Positions 1 to 11,685 of a DNA stretch of 64,000 nucleotides are shown here, piece after piece (the first letter of the stretch is position 1; each line of letters starts with the position of its first letter). Made by a program: the position numbers and the translations under genes. Source of the stretch: Thermothelomyces thermophilus ATCC 42464 (taxonomy: Eukaryota > Ascomycota > Sordariomycetes > Sordariales > Chaetomiaceae); NCBI RefSeq assembly GCF_000226095.1, contig NC_016474.1, positions 372,001 to 436,000 on the forward strand, written 5' to 3'. The notes beneath the pieces were generated by a model, which was not told the origin of the DNA, did not search any database, and was given only the letters and a program-made list of their open reading frames with translations.

Positions 1-1031
1 GGGCGTATCTCGCTCTGTGATTCAGCACGCCGGGCAACGGCGGCCTTCTCGCGCGCCGCAGTCCCCAACAGGATTTTGAATCTGCAACCGGAATCTATCT
101 CTCTGTTATACCCAGCGCGTCGTGATCGCGGCGCTGGTTGGGCCTGACAGGGCCGCCTGCGGGTCGGTCACCTCGTCTCTCTCCCCTGCACAACTTTACA
201 AACATACCCCGTCCAGCCCAGTGTAACCACCATCCCGGCCCCTCTCCTCTCGGAAAGGGTCTCCACATAGGTCTGTAACAGGCCGCAGGCCTGGGTGTGT
301 GCCCTCCCCCCCTGGTCCGCCTTGCGTGACAGGATGAGCCTCAGCCGGACGTCATGCAGCAACACCATGCATTATTACCCATCGTCTCTCTTCCCTCCCC
401 CGCAAAGGCTTTGTTTTTTTTTTCTCGCTCCTTCTCCTTTAACTTCCATACCCACCGAGTCCATCTGTGGATATTCTTCACCCATCAGTACGCTGTTGCG
501 CGTGCCCCTTTCTTTTTCCTGTTTCTCTTCTCGCAGCTAACGTTGTCGCTCTTTCGTTGTTACCAACTAGCTTGGCTGCCCACATTCTTTTAGGGGAGAA
601 ATATTTCGATTCTTGAACGGTATAATCTGGTCTATTATACTGAATCTCTTCGCCTGGTCGAACTTTTTGTTTCTCTTACGCTCTTGGAGCATCTCGACTG
701 GTTTCTCGTCCCTGGGTCCATTCTTCGATGACTGGTTTACTCACTCTCCCATAACGAGTGCCTACGACCTGGTCGCCCTTGGGCATCGTCAAACGCTCTC
801 ACTGCGGAGTATTCCATTCACCCCCACGCGGCCTATACAGAAACAAGTCGACTTCAGTTCTTGCAGCAGCTAGTCCTGCTTGTTCTTTTTTTACGACCAC
901 TACCTTTATTTTCTCCACCATCATTAACTACGGGTTCCTGATACGTATCGTCTGGGACGACAGTGGAACTCGAAAGCGCCTTCAGAGAATAGGATTTGGG
1001 ACAAGAAAGACACCTGAAAATCTGGGTCACA
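1..1031. other. Upstream region and probable long 5' leader of the Myb-like gene
   Basis: No convincing coding region was found here. The stretch from about 380 to 1000 is rich in pyrimidine runs and has several short ATG-started frames without recognisable content. That is typical of a long fungal 5' leader with upstream ORFs ahead of a regulatory gene. Positions 1-300 are GC-richer and could belong to a neighbouring gene's flank, but nothing supports a call. Confidence 0.4.
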
Positions 1032-2395
1032 ATGTCTCCGACCATGCACATGACAGGGCATCATGTTCCGTACATGCCCAGGTCAGATGCCATAGATCGC
1101 CACGACTATGGCATCAACAAGAACAGGAAAGCGGCTTCGACTGGCGGTGGGCGAGCTTGGAGCGAAGACGAGGTATGCAGCGAAGCCCCGGTCTTGAACG
1201 AAGGGGGAATAATCTGGACGAGGGTCAAGCAATTAACAGCCACCGCGCGTAGGAAGCGTATCTTCTCCGTACGCGTATGCAAAAGATGCCGTATAAGCAT
1301 ATCGCCGCCCACCTAAAAAAAACGGAGCTTGCATGCCGCCTTCATTACCACCAGCTTAGTCACGGCAGCAATCGCCGCAAGCGCACGACCTCCACGTCGT
1401 CGGGATCCTCGAACAGCAGTCACTCGCCGGTCCTCCAGACTTCGATGCCTTCCCCTATCCGCGAGCACGGTGGGGCGACCAGCAGGTCTGTCTCTCCTCT
1501 TGATTCGATTTATCGCTCCAACAGTCCGGGCGGCATCCAGCTTCCCAGCATCATGTCGGCAACTGCCCCCAACAACCACTCGCCCCGCCTCCCCACCATC
1601 CTTCCGAAGCCCGCATCCATGAGCCCAGCCCAGGCGTCATCAACGAACTCGTCAGGCTCGGCCGGCACCGCGTCCCCGCAGGCATCCCGCGGGTACCCCA
1701 CTCCCCTACACGACACCCACCCGCATACGGGAGCGCCCGTGAACTCGGCCGGCTACCGCGATGGCGCCAACCCCTCCGCGCGCGGCTCCCGTGGGGGCGC
1801 GCCCCACCACGGCCCCGGCCGCGGAAACCTCCGGCTGGACTGCTCCGCCCTGCCACCCCCTCCGTCTGCCAACGGCCTGCCCGCCCCGCCGGGCCTCGTG
1901 GCAAGCCACCCGGTAGACATGGCGCGCCTGACGGCCGCCTACAACGCCCACCGCGCGTCCTTCTGGGCCGCCGTCGCGGCCGACTACGGCCCCAGCGCCA
2001 ACCCGCTCGTGCTCGAGCAGGCGTGGCGCGGGACCTCGGCGGGCAACGGCACCCAGCCCAACGGCAGCGGCAGCGGCAGCGGCAACAGCCCATGTGCCGG
2101 GGGCGGTGGCGCGGGCAGCATCGCGAACCTGGGAATCGCAGCGCAGACGCCCATCACCCCGGTCGGTAGCCCGGAGGACCAGGCATACTCGGCTTGCGGC
2201 GGTAGCAGTGGCGGCAGCGTCGTCCACCATCCGGGAAACAGCGGCGGCGGCGGCGGCGGTCACCACGGCAAGCCGGATAGGACGCGGATCAGCGCCATCC
2301 TCGGGATCGATGCGAACCCGAGCAGTCCGAGCGAGAGGGAGATGGTCAGGCGGATGGAAGAGGAGAGAGGGGCAGTCGGGCTGGGGATGGCCTGA
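1032..2395 (+). CDS. Myb/SANT-like DNA-binding domain protein
   Basis: Two exons, 1032-1172 and 1253-2395, give 427 residues. The 80-base intron is phase 0 and joins AWSEDE to EAYLLRTRMQK. The joined N-terminus carries a short Myb/SANT-like helical unit at about residues 41-90: a tryptophan followed by acidic residues, then KMPYKHIAAHLKKTELACRL, where CRLHYHQ resembles a recognition helix, and then a basic NRRKRT patch. The rest is Ser/Pro/Gly-rich low-complexity sequence, including a Gly run near residues 330-370, and is probably disordered. I infer a nuclear DNA-binding regulator; the targets are unknown. The start at 1032 was chosen because it is the first ATG in the frame that splices correctly into the domain. 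The splice is well supported, since the second exon has an in-frame stop just before the acceptor. Confidence 0.8.
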
Positions 2396-3000
2396 GCGTT
2401 TTTTTGCCTATACCGTGCGTTGTGTGGATGTTGTTCTCTTCTTGACGATTCGTTTGGGAAGATCCGTGCGTTTTTGCTAGGAGACGAGCGAAAGAAGAGG
2501 TGGTTTTTGGGTTGGGGGGGGGGGGGGGGGGAGGTGGGTTCACGATGTTCAGATGACGAGGGGGCAAGCGGGAAGCGGGTTGGGTTGGTCCTTTGACTTG
2601 GCAATGTCTTGGTTCCTTTTTTTTCCCTTTTTTCTTTTGACCCTTTTACCTTTGTTCTTTTGGCATGGTCTTCGATGATGCTCTAGGCTTTCTGCGTGCC
2701 TTCCGCTTCGCCGGAGGCACAGTTTACCCTCGGTTGGTGGTTGGGGTCCTGCTACCCCTTGCTTTCTCCCCTGTGGTTGACAAAGGGTTGGGTGGGGTCG
2801 AACGATGGATGAAGTCACGACGACGACAGGTTTTGGTTGGAAACGAACGGCATCATGAGGACGACCAGGACGCAAATGCTTCACGATCTATGGTTTCCAC
2901 CTTTATCCTGCTTATCTCTGCTTGACCCAATTCAAACGTCCTGGATTTATCAGTAGCTCGGAGGGGATGCGGTGTGGAGGATTGGGTCAGCATGCTGAAC

Positions 3001-3031
3001 GGATTGAATGGATTGAATGGATTGAATGGAT
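3001..3031. repeat. Short tandem repeat, 9-base unit
   Basis: GGATTGAAT is repeated three times, followed by GGAT, so about 3.4 perfect copies. It is intergenic, with no evident function. Confidence 0.9.
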
Positions 3032-3198
3032 CGGAAGAGCTAGCTCAGGGCGGCCGTACAGGGCAAGGGGGGGTTGTGGGCCGGCTGCTTCGAACTTTAC
3101 ACTAGTGTAAGACCGGAATTGTTATTACGTGCAGTAGCAATTCTTATCAGTTGCCAAGGTGCACATTGCAATGTCAACTGGCGGCTTAGTTGGCTGGT

Positions 3199-3245
3199 GT
3201 ATGTATGTCTGTCTGTCTATCTGTCTGTCTGTCTGTATGTATGTA
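3199..3245. repeat. Tetranucleotide microsatellite (TGTC/TGTA)
   Basis: An imperfect tetranucleotide tract mixes GTAT, GTCT and CTAT units. It lies in intergenic DNA next to a GTACTGTAC word at 3307. Confidence 0.85.
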
Positions 3246-5430
3246 CTGTATTGCGTAAAGGTGCCAAGGTCAAGACCTTATCAGTCTAGTACCTAGTGGT
3301 ATGTAGGTACTGTACATACATACCTAGGCATGTCTCTACACTGCTACGCTGCTAGTACTCAGACTAGTACTAGTATAGTGAGACCTACTGCATGTTTGAA
3401 TGCATGCAGCTTGGATGCGCCATGCTCTGCACCTATTCTGTGCCCCTGTCAACCACATCCTTCGGCCCGGGACTGAGGCGAGGTGGCAGGTCTAAACCCG
3501 GTTCACACCGACGGGAGTTGCAGATAGTAGCTTCAACTGACCACTCGGGAAGTATAAAGCACACAAGGGTACGCAGTAGTGTACGATCCGTATGTATGTA
3601 TGTACACGTAACTCGTACTAGCGCACTGGCATATTACCACTACCAGGGGTACGTCTGAGCTTGGCGCCAGGTTGGGGCCTGTGATTATCAATCACTCACC
3701 TGAGCCCGGCTTCCTCGAAAGCGAAACCCCGGTGCGGCTTACAACGGTACTGTATAGTGTACTCATTACTCCGTATACTCTTCAAGCGTCCGATGCCAAC
3801 CCATCAAGGTTCCTGCTATAGCCGTGTAATGTACGCCGTAAGTATGATCTAGGGAAAAGCGGCCGGGACGATGGGACCTGCAAGCATGAATGACCACTAC
3901 TTTCAGAGTTTGCCAGGTGCGAATCGTATGCCGTCAAGTGGTCCAGACGCCGTTCCACGGAGTGACACTACTTTACAGAGTAAGCTACCCCGTAGTGTAT
4001 GTACAAACTTGGATAGTCGCAGTCTCGCTTCTGGCGGATACTTGACATGACAGAAGCAGCGGCTCTATTTGTTGTTACATTCGATGCAACCTTGGAATCC
4101 TGGAATACCAAGAGTGTGTGTTTGCGTCATGTCGGCTCCTTTCTCTCGGGCCCGCTCGGAGAGAAAAAAAAAGAAGAGAAAAATCAGGAAACAAAAACGG
4201 AAAAGAAAAGGAGGAAACGGAGGAAAAGAAAGGAGAAACCGGACCCATCGCTTATTCTCCCGTCTCCTAATCGGCCTGTTGTGTCTTGTGGACAATCGCT
4301 TTGTTGATCAGCGCATCTCCAATCCGTCATAATGGGGTTTGGGGCAGTCACAGGAATCACCCAAACCCCGCAGCGCTCGGTTGACGATTACCGGTGGAAG
4401 TTTCCGCCCTGAGGGTCCTCTGTAGTAGTACACTTATACTCACTTTAGGGCACGCTTTGAATCCCAAATCTGGCACGCTTTGACACCTTCAGTTGAGGTG
4501 CTGTACTTCTAATCCAACACCCACGTAGTAGTGTAAGTACATACATACATGTATGCTGAAGTGTCACTTTGGATTGGACCCAGATGTGCGCTGCCTGAGG
4601 TGGTCCGTTGCTGTGCTGTTGTGGCACCTTGCAAGGGTGCAACCACCGATAAGCTACTACGTATTTTTCAGTGTGTGATCCGTACCATGGAATTTTTACA
4701 ACTTGGATACGTCGGCATACATAACTTTACCGAAACGCAATTCGCAGCACCAACACTACTCCGTAATACATACATACATACATACCTACATTGCCTGCCC
4801 CGGCTATCCGTCGGCCTGGGGCTTTATCCCATGCCAACCACGTGTACGGAACGCCGCAGCAGGGCGTACATCGTAAGCCTGCGGCAAGTCGTTCTTTTCG
4901 CGCTAAAATGACGCCGCTGGCTCGACTTGGTGCTGGGCGGCGATGCAGCTGCGGCGCGCGCAGCAGCCGAAGCCGGCGGCGACTCGGCGCCTTTCCGCTT
5001 GGTCGAATCTCGCCCTGCAGCAGGCACCTCTCTGTCTATTCACGACATCACCACATCACCGACGTCGCCCTGCAACTCTCTCGACGCATGTCGCATCAAG
5101 GGCCCCAACGAGACGCGATTTCCGAAGCCCGTTCTTGACAAAGTACAGAGTAAGCAGCCGACCTGTCTCTGATCGGACCGTTGCCGGCGCACATCAACTG
5201 GTGGACTGGTGCTGCTGTGCTGGCTTCCGAGTGGGACTCTCTTTTTTTCCCACAGGGATCTGGCGACTTTCCAGTCGGATTCTACTAGTAGCGGCCTCCA
5301 CTGACCCGGACAGCCAATCCCGGCCAAACGCTCTGGTGACGGACAGCGGTCAAGGTTCATCTCTGTCGTCAGGGTTTGCTCACCGAAAGATGGACCCGAG
5401 AAGCTTGGATGGAGCTCGTCATCCGGAACG

Positions 5431-5450
5431 CACACACACACACACACACA
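5431..5450. repeat. (CA)10 microsatellite
   Basis: Ten uninterrupted CA units in the intergenic region upstream of the dehydratase gene. Confidence 0.95.
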
Positions 5451-5670
5451 CCCCTTCCCCGGCTGCTTGCTGCTGGGTAGGGTACATATGTACAAGCAAC
5501 CGAACGGTTAGAGGTCCCTGATCAAACTGTCGCCCCTCCGGTTGCTGTCCGGGGAAGACGTGAAAGCATCCGGAAAGCTGAGACGCCAGCTCGCTCCCGA
5601 AGGAATTTGTCGCGGCATCTCCGGCTACTTTGTGAATATCTGCCTATCCGCTGCTTGCCGCATTGCTCGT

Positions 5671-5704
5671 CCCCCCCCCCCCCCCCCAAAAAAAAAAAAA
5701 AAAA
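5671..5704. repeat. C17A17 homopolymer junction
   Basis: Seventeen C are followed directly by seventeen A. It lies about 200 bases upstream of the dehydratase start, so within its promoter or leader. A near copy of this arrangement lies in an intron at 38366-38402. Confidence 0.9.
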
Positions 5705-5907
5705 TAGACGTCACAGAGTGGCTACCATCTCAAGCTTGTTAATATCATCCGCACCCCTACTGCTCCTTGCTTCCCCCAAACGGCTTTATTTAGGTCGTCG
5801 GGCTGATATCGCGCTTCGTCGACGCTCGCCCTCTAAAGCGGTGATCGCTTTCTTACAGAAAAAAACAACCCAATCAACAATACTGACTCCCTACCTCTTC
5901 CATCAGC

Positions 5908-8268
5908 ATGGCTCCTCATGCAAACGAGGCCCCGGTGGGCCAGAATGACCATCCCGATCGGAACCTGCCCAAGCCTGGCGATTACCTCCAGTTCGACTGC
6001 CTTCCCCCGGGCGGTCCCCTCAACCGTTGGTCCCAAGTCTTGACGAGAGGACATGATTTCCCCGGTGCCCAGGTAAGCCACTTCCCCAGGTCCGGCGAGG
6101 TCATGAAGAGACGCCCCCCTCTTGGTTGGCCCCGGCTGTCAGCGTCGACATCCCCAGATGCTCCCCGCCGTGAGCGCGATAAGGCGGCGAGATGCGGAGT
6201 TGCGCTCAAGGGATCGAGTAGAGCACCGGTCTTCGATTTCCAGATGACCGGCAGGAGGCCGAGATATTGATGGGCTGATGGACATGCCGTCTTTTCTAGG
6301 CCATGCTCTATGCCGCCGGCGTTCCCAACAGGGACATGATGAAGAATGCGCCCCAGGTGGGCATCGCGACGGTGTGGTGGGAAGGGAATCCGTGCAAGTA
6401 AGTCTTGTTCCTTCCTCTCCCGCGCTTGGCTTGGTCACACCGAGCATCGGATGACTGACTTGGGAGCCTATAGCACGCATCGTGAGTGACCCCCCCTCCC
6501 CCCCCCCTTTCTGCTGACCCCTATGAAGGTACCCTCCTCTTCTAATACAAGGGGGGACAAGTGCTCGAACTTGGCAACATCGTCAAGAAGTCGGTCGAGC
6601 AGCAGAAGATGCTCGCGTGGCAGTACAACACCATCGGCGTCTCGGATGGCATTACAATGGGCGGAGACGGTGAGTTAGGGAGGACAACCCCTCTCGCCCG
6701 CCCCCCCGAACGGGGAGGGAGGGGCTTGGCTTAGCTAGGGATATATGTTGCTCACTCGCGGCCCAGGGATGAAGTTTTCGCTACAGACGCGAGAGATCAT
6801 CGCCGACAGTATCGAAACGGTGACCTGTGCGCAGCGCCACGACGCCAACATCAGCATCCCGGGCTGCGACAAGAACATGCCCGGCGTCGTCATGGCAGCT
6901 GCCCGCCACAACCGGCCCTTCCTCATGATCTACGGCGGCACCATCCGCAAGGGCCACTCCTCGCTCCTCGACAAGGAGATCAACATCTCGACGTGTTACG
7001 AGGCCTCGGGCGCCTACATGTACAACCGCCTGGAGGCCAAGTGCAAGATGCCCTCGGGCGCCGACGCCACCCCGAGCGACGTCATGGAAGACATCGAGAG
7101 GCACGCGTGCCCCGGCGCGGGCGCCTGCGGCGGCATGTACACGGCCAACACGATGGCGACGGCCATCGAGGCCATGGGGCTGACCCTGCCCGGATCGTCG
7201 TCCTTCCCGGCAACGTCCCCGGAGAAGCGCCGCGAATGCGAGCGCGCGGCCGAGGCCATCCGCACGTGCATGGAGAAGGACATACGGCCGCGCGACCTCA
7301 TGAGCCGGGCCGCGTTCGAGAACGCGCTCGTCGTCAGCATCGTCCTCGGCGGCAGCACCAACGCGGTCCTGCACTTCCTGGCCATGGCCAACACGGCCGA
7401 CGTCCCGCTCACCCTCGACGACATCGACCGCACCTCCAACCGGACCCCTCTCCTCGCCGACCTCGCGCCGTCGGGGCGGCACTACATGGAAGACCTGTAC
7501 GCCGTCGGCGGCACCCCCGCCGTGCTCAAGACGCTCATCGCCCACGGGCTCATCGACGGGTCCGTCCCCACCGTGACGGGCAAGACGCTGGCCGAGAACG
7601 TGCGCGACTGGCCGTCGCTGCCCGAGGGCCAGAAGATCCTCCGGCCCCTGTCGGACCCGATCAAGAAGACAGGCCACATCCGGGTGCTCCGGGGCAACCT
7701 CTCGCCCGGCGGCGCGGTGGCCAAGATCACGGGCAAGGAGGGCCTGTCGTTCACGGGCGCGGTGCGCACGTTCGACAAGGAGCACGAGCTCAGCGACGCG
7801 CTCGCCCGCGGGGCCATCCGGCCCGACGCCGGCAACCTGGTCCTGATCGTCCGGTACGAGGGCCCCAAGGGCGGGCCCGGCATGCCCGAGCAGCTCAAGG
7901 CCAGCGCGGCCATCATGGGCGCCGGCCTGCGCAACGTCGCCCTCGTCACCGACGGCCGCTACAGCGGCGCCAGCCACGGCTTCATCGTCGGCCACGTCGT
8001 CCCCGAGGCCGCCGTCGGCGGGCCTGTCGCCCTCGTCCGCGACGGCGACGTCGTCACCATCGACGCCGTCGCCAACCGCATCGACGTCGTCGAGATCCCC
8101 GGCGTCGGAAAGGGCCCGGAGGCCGTCGCCGCCGAGTTTGACCGCCGGAGGAAGGAGTGGAAGCCCCCCAAGATGAAGCCCATGCGCGGCGTGCTGGCCA
8201 AGTACGCCCGGCTGGTCGGCGATGCCAGCCACGGGGCCGTGACGGACGTGGGCGAGTCAGCATGGTAA
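5908..8268 (+). CDS. Dihydroxy-acid dehydratase family protein (IlvD/Edd), ILV3 paralogue
   Basis: Five exons (5908-6072, 6300-6397, 6474-6481, 6562-6669, 6767-8268) give 626 residues. IlvD/Edd enzymes dehydrate 2,3-dihydroxy acids using an Fe-S cluster and Mg; in the branched-chain pathway they form 2-keto acids for valine and isoleucine. All three cluster cysteines expected in this family are visible: C87 in GNPCNTH, C160 in PGCDKNMPG and C247 in [14 protein letters not shown]. The conserved C-terminal block [14 protein letters not shown] is present. The third exon is only 8 bases long, yet it is needed to join NPCN-TH-LLELG in frame. The N-terminus is acidic/polar without an obvious mitochondrial presequence. 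I therefore infer a probably cytosolic paralogue rather than the housekeeping mitochondrial enzyme; a sugar-acid dehydratase role cannot be excluded. Confidence 0.93.
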
Positions 8269-9082
8269 AAAGAGAGAAGAAAAAGGCCAAAGAACAAACA
8301 ATTGGTCATTTCTTTTTTTTCTCCTTTCTTCCTTGTTTCTTTGTTGTGGTCTTGTGGGGATGGCAGGTTGGTTGGGGGGGAAAAGGGGGTTGGGGGGCCG
8401 GGGTGGATGGGCAAGGGATTCATCATCTCCAAAGACTGGGTAAAGGTTGTCCTGGCTACCTACCACACGGTGCATCAAAGTATGAGACCGCTATACAAGT
8501 ATGCATTGCATAGATGACGGTAGACGGACGGGTAGACGGGGTTTTATTGAAAAAGAGGTCACAGCATGGATCTCAACCCATCACACAATCACCGCTGTTA
8601 ATTATCTGTGTGTTGGTCCTGGAACTCATACAAAGAAGGGGCGGCGCCATCTTTGGACAGATAGATACGCGAGGCAATACTAAAAATACAAAATACAGGG
8701 GAGGCTGATCAGCGTAACGGAGAGCCGTCAATTAGTATCCATAACGATATTGATCTATGATTCCCGCCCTCGCACCCCTTTTCCCCGTCCCGATTATCAT
8801 GCCCATGACAACCCCGAAGATACACCACACGCGCGCATGCGCGCACATAACAAGAGGCACGTCGTCGAATTTCGCCTTCGACTACCAAACAAAACAAGGC
8901 TTATTACCGTCTAGACCGCACGCATGTAACGCGCAAGACGCTATCCATCATCTTCTTTAACTTGTTTTAATTTTCTTTCTTTCGGCCTCTGTTTTGTTTG
9001 GCACTTTTATTACTCGTCTCCCTTTCTTTGCCCTCTGCTCACCCATCGGTGACGGCGCGATCGGACATAGGAGACGACTGGC
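8269..9082. other. Convergent intergenic region
   Basis: This is 3' flanking DNA between two genes facing each other: the dehydratase on the plus strand and the mannosyltransferase on the minus strand. It has T-rich and G-rich runs near 8300-8400 and no supported coding frame. Confidence 0.6.
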
Positions 9083-10872
9083 TTAGGGACTCGCCCACCC
9101 GCCCGCGACATCGACCCACTCGGGGAGACAGCTGCCTTCTTTGCCCTCGACTTCGACAATGTCCGTGTCGCAGCGGCAGCGGCAGCCGACGCCGTTCTCC
9201 TGGGGCTCGTCCCAGTGCTCCCAGTACTGGTCCTCCTCGATGCGCTCCTTCTCGTTGAGCGTCGTCTTCTCGAGCCATGGCTCGCGCGGAAGCTGGCGGC
9301 CGGGGGCGTTGGCCGGGCAGTGCTGGATGGTGGTGTGGCGGTAGCCAAAGTCGCGGAAGTAGTGGATATCGCGGGGCGAGAGGAGGATGCCGGCGGCGAG
9401 GGAGTGGATGGGTGCGTCGCCCCACTGTGTTAAGCACGAGTCTGTCAGTCCTGAGGGCGGGAAAAATGGGAAGACAGATGGAGAGAACGGGGGATATATC
9501 ATAAAGAAACGTACCCGCTCCATCCAGAAACCGCCGCTGCGGTCCATCATCTGGAAGAACTCCTCGTACTCCTTGCTCCGGAAAAAGTCGAGGCGGGCAA
9601 TCTCGAAATTGGACCAGAAGTGGCACATGTTGTACTTCTCGCCCTCCATGGCCTCCGGGTCAAAGTCAGGCAGGCGAGCTGGCTCGGTGCGCTGCACCTC
9701 CTCCGGCAGCTTCTCCTTTTCCTTCTTTTCCGGCTGCGGCTCGACAAACATCTCCCAGAGGCCCTGCGACTTGTAGCCCTTGAGGCGCTTGTAGGCGGAC
9801 GCGTAGCGGAAAATGTTCGGGACGGTTTCGCGCAGTTCCTTGACCGCGATGGTGAAGCCGTAAGTCTTGTTGTTGGCGATCATCTCGAGGAAGGGGTCGC
9901 TGGAGGCCTGTCAGCGTCTCTAGAAGTTGCATTGGAGACAAGGTGCCGACAACTCACTAGGTGATGTCGCAGAAGTACTTGATCTCGGGCTCCAGGCGCC
10001 AATACCACTCGTACTTTGCCAGGAGGGGATGCTTGTAGAAGAAACTGTGCGACTGTCAGTATCGCACCGTTTTTTTGAGAAACAACCACCGGCTACGGCA
10101 CGTACCCCGAGTAGAAGCGGCACATGAAATGGTAGCTTTCCATGCCGCCGTACATGATGGCATCGTCACCCTGCTTGTTGATGCCCTCCTTGGCCACCTT
10201 GGGATCGATCCAGTCGGGATACCCCCACATATCCGGGCCGACCTTGCCGAACTCGACCGAGGACGAGGTGTAATTTCTGACCGTGTCCATGAAGTTCTGG
10301 TCAAAGTCTCCGTCGTTGAGGAAGACGTAAGGGTAATTGTACCAGCGGTTGAAGTGGCGCTCGATCGACTTTATGGACTGGATCACGCCGTCGAGTTCCT
10401 TGTTCCGCGCGAGGACGACGAAGGCGGCGTTCGCACGGGGCTTGCTGGTGTCGGGCTGCAGGCAGCCCGTGACGAAAACCTTGTCATGCTTTTCGCTGAT
10501 TTTCCTGCAGCGTCATCGTCAGCGGGGTCCTGCACCCTGCATAAGGGGACCGCAGCGCGGGTGCATGGGCGGGCTTCTAGAAGCTCACCTTATTGCCGGC
10601 GGGGCGCCGGTGGGCATGAGCGCCCGTCCTGCTGAGCTCGGGTGCCGGACGAACAGCACCAGGATGAGGATAACGAATATGCAGGGGAAGAGGATGACGA
10701 CGCCCAGCGGCACCGAGATGGTCGAGTTTCCTTTCAACCTTAGCGGCCGTCTGAGGTAGGCAAAGCGCGACGCGAGAGTCCTCCGCGGCCGTAGCTTGCC
10801 CTTCTCGTCTGATAAAGGCAGAGGACTGCGCCTCGCCGGAATGAATCTCCCAGCGCGGCGGAGGAGATCCAT
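9083..10872 (-). CDS. Alpha-1,2-mannosyltransferase, KRE2/KTR family (GT15)
   Basis: Five exons on the minus strand (10872-10589, 10504-10106, 10044-9958, 9899-9515, 9424-9083) give 498 residues. GT15 enzymes add alpha-1,2-mannose from GDP-mannose to O- and N-linked glycans in the Golgi lumen. The protein has type II topology: a basic N-terminal tail, one membrane anchor at about residues 53-75, then the catalytic domain. Family blocks seen are YNYPYVFLNDGDF (about 150-162), MCRFYSG (about 222-228) and WRLEPEIKYFCDI (about 243-255), which holds the Glu known as catalytic in Kre2, and HFWSNFEIA. All splice joins keep frame, and the phase-1 and phase-2 joins regenerate conserved residues, notably the split Tyr in CDITYDPF. 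It is full length for the family. The C-terminus is Cys-rich (GVGCRCRCD). Confidence 0.94.
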
Positions 10873-11603
10873 CGCGACGGGTGCCGGACGGAGAGCCAGC
10901 CAGCGACAAGCCTCGTCGGCAGCGGAATCGGGATGATTCGAGTGATCTCACGAGTGTATCAAGCGAATGCGACTCGGGCCGGGCGACATGAGGAGGTTTG
11001 GTGTTGAGAGGTTCCGAATCTAAAGTTCCCGGGTCGAGCCAATGCTCTTTCGCCGCTTGGTCTCGGTTTTGCTGGTTTGCTCTTCTCAGGAGAAAGATTG
11101 GCGGCAAGAGAGAATGCCACCTAAAAGGGGTACGTACCCTTGGCGCCGGGGGTTGGCCCTTGGCCTCCACTGGGCTGGACCGTCTGGTGCCCCTGTCCTG
11201 GTATGATTGGCAAGTGGGACTCAATCAAGCTATGCTGACCAACGGCTGGCGATCAGTTGGCGACTTGTTGCTGCCTTGAGTTCCCAATTTGGGCTTCTTT
11301 TGCGTGCTGCTTTTTCGATTGGAGGGAACGAAGAATACTACATCGTACTCTCAAACTTCGTACTTTGTACAGTACGTCACCTCGTAATCCACCAAAATTC
11401 CTGCATTGGGAAAACATGTGATACTCTTGTATAGGAATACCATTCCCCTTCTCGTAACTGACACTAGCAAGAAAACCCGGAGGCAAGTCAAAAAAAAAAG
11501 CTTTCTTTCGCCATGCCGACCGTTGCGGAAGAGATATTTTTGATATACGGAGTAGAGTTACCAGCACCCTTGATGACACCCAATAATAGGGCCTCAATAA
11601 CAA
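10873..11603. other. Intergenic region upstream of the mannosyltransferase and tRNA
   Basis: This is the upstream flank of the minus-strand mannosyltransferase. No coding frame is supported. One GTACAGTAC word lies at 11367 and one TACGGAGTA word at 11546, the latter about 55 bases upstream of the tRNA. Confidence 0.55.
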
Positions 11604-11685
11604 GGCGTGGTGGCAGAGTGGTCTAATGCGCAAGACTAGAAATCTTGTTCCTTCGGGAGCGCCTGTTCGAATCAGGCCCACGTCG
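11604..11685 (+). tRNA. tRNA-Ser (anticodon AGA)
   Basis: The 82-base sequence folds as a class II tRNA. The acceptor stem is GGCGTGG with CCACGTC (one G-U pair) plus discriminator G at 11685. The anticodon stem is CAAGA (11631-11635) with TCTTG (11643-11647), around the loop CTAGAAA with anticodon AGA at 11638-11640. It has a long variable arm, and a T arm GCCTG-TTCGAAT-CAGGC at 11661-11677. The long variable arm and anticodon identify serine. No intron is present. Confidence 0.95.

Larger units (their letters stand above)
2396..5907. other. 3.5 kb intergenic region with simple repeats
   Basis: No gene is supported. It contains an 18-base G run (2514-2531), a 9-base tandem repeat (3001-3031), a TGTC/TGTA tetranucleotide tract (about 3199-3245), a (CA)10 tract (5431-5450) and a C17A17 block (5671-5704). 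One copy of GTACTGTAC lies at 3307, and copies of TACTCCGTA lie at 3767 and 4757, beside TACATACATA-type tracts. The last 200 bases should include the dehydratase promoter and leader. Open frames here have no family resemblance or codon bias like the real genes. Confidence 0.6.

Noticed and set aside
6993-8141. Plus-strand Arg/Pro-rich frame of 382 codons inside the dehydratase exon
   Set aside because: An alternate-frame shadow with biased composition and no domain.
6781-8232. Long minus-strand open frame (483 codons) opposite the dehydratase
   Set aside because: It is the antisense shadow of a GC3-rich gene; the sense strand carries all family motifs.
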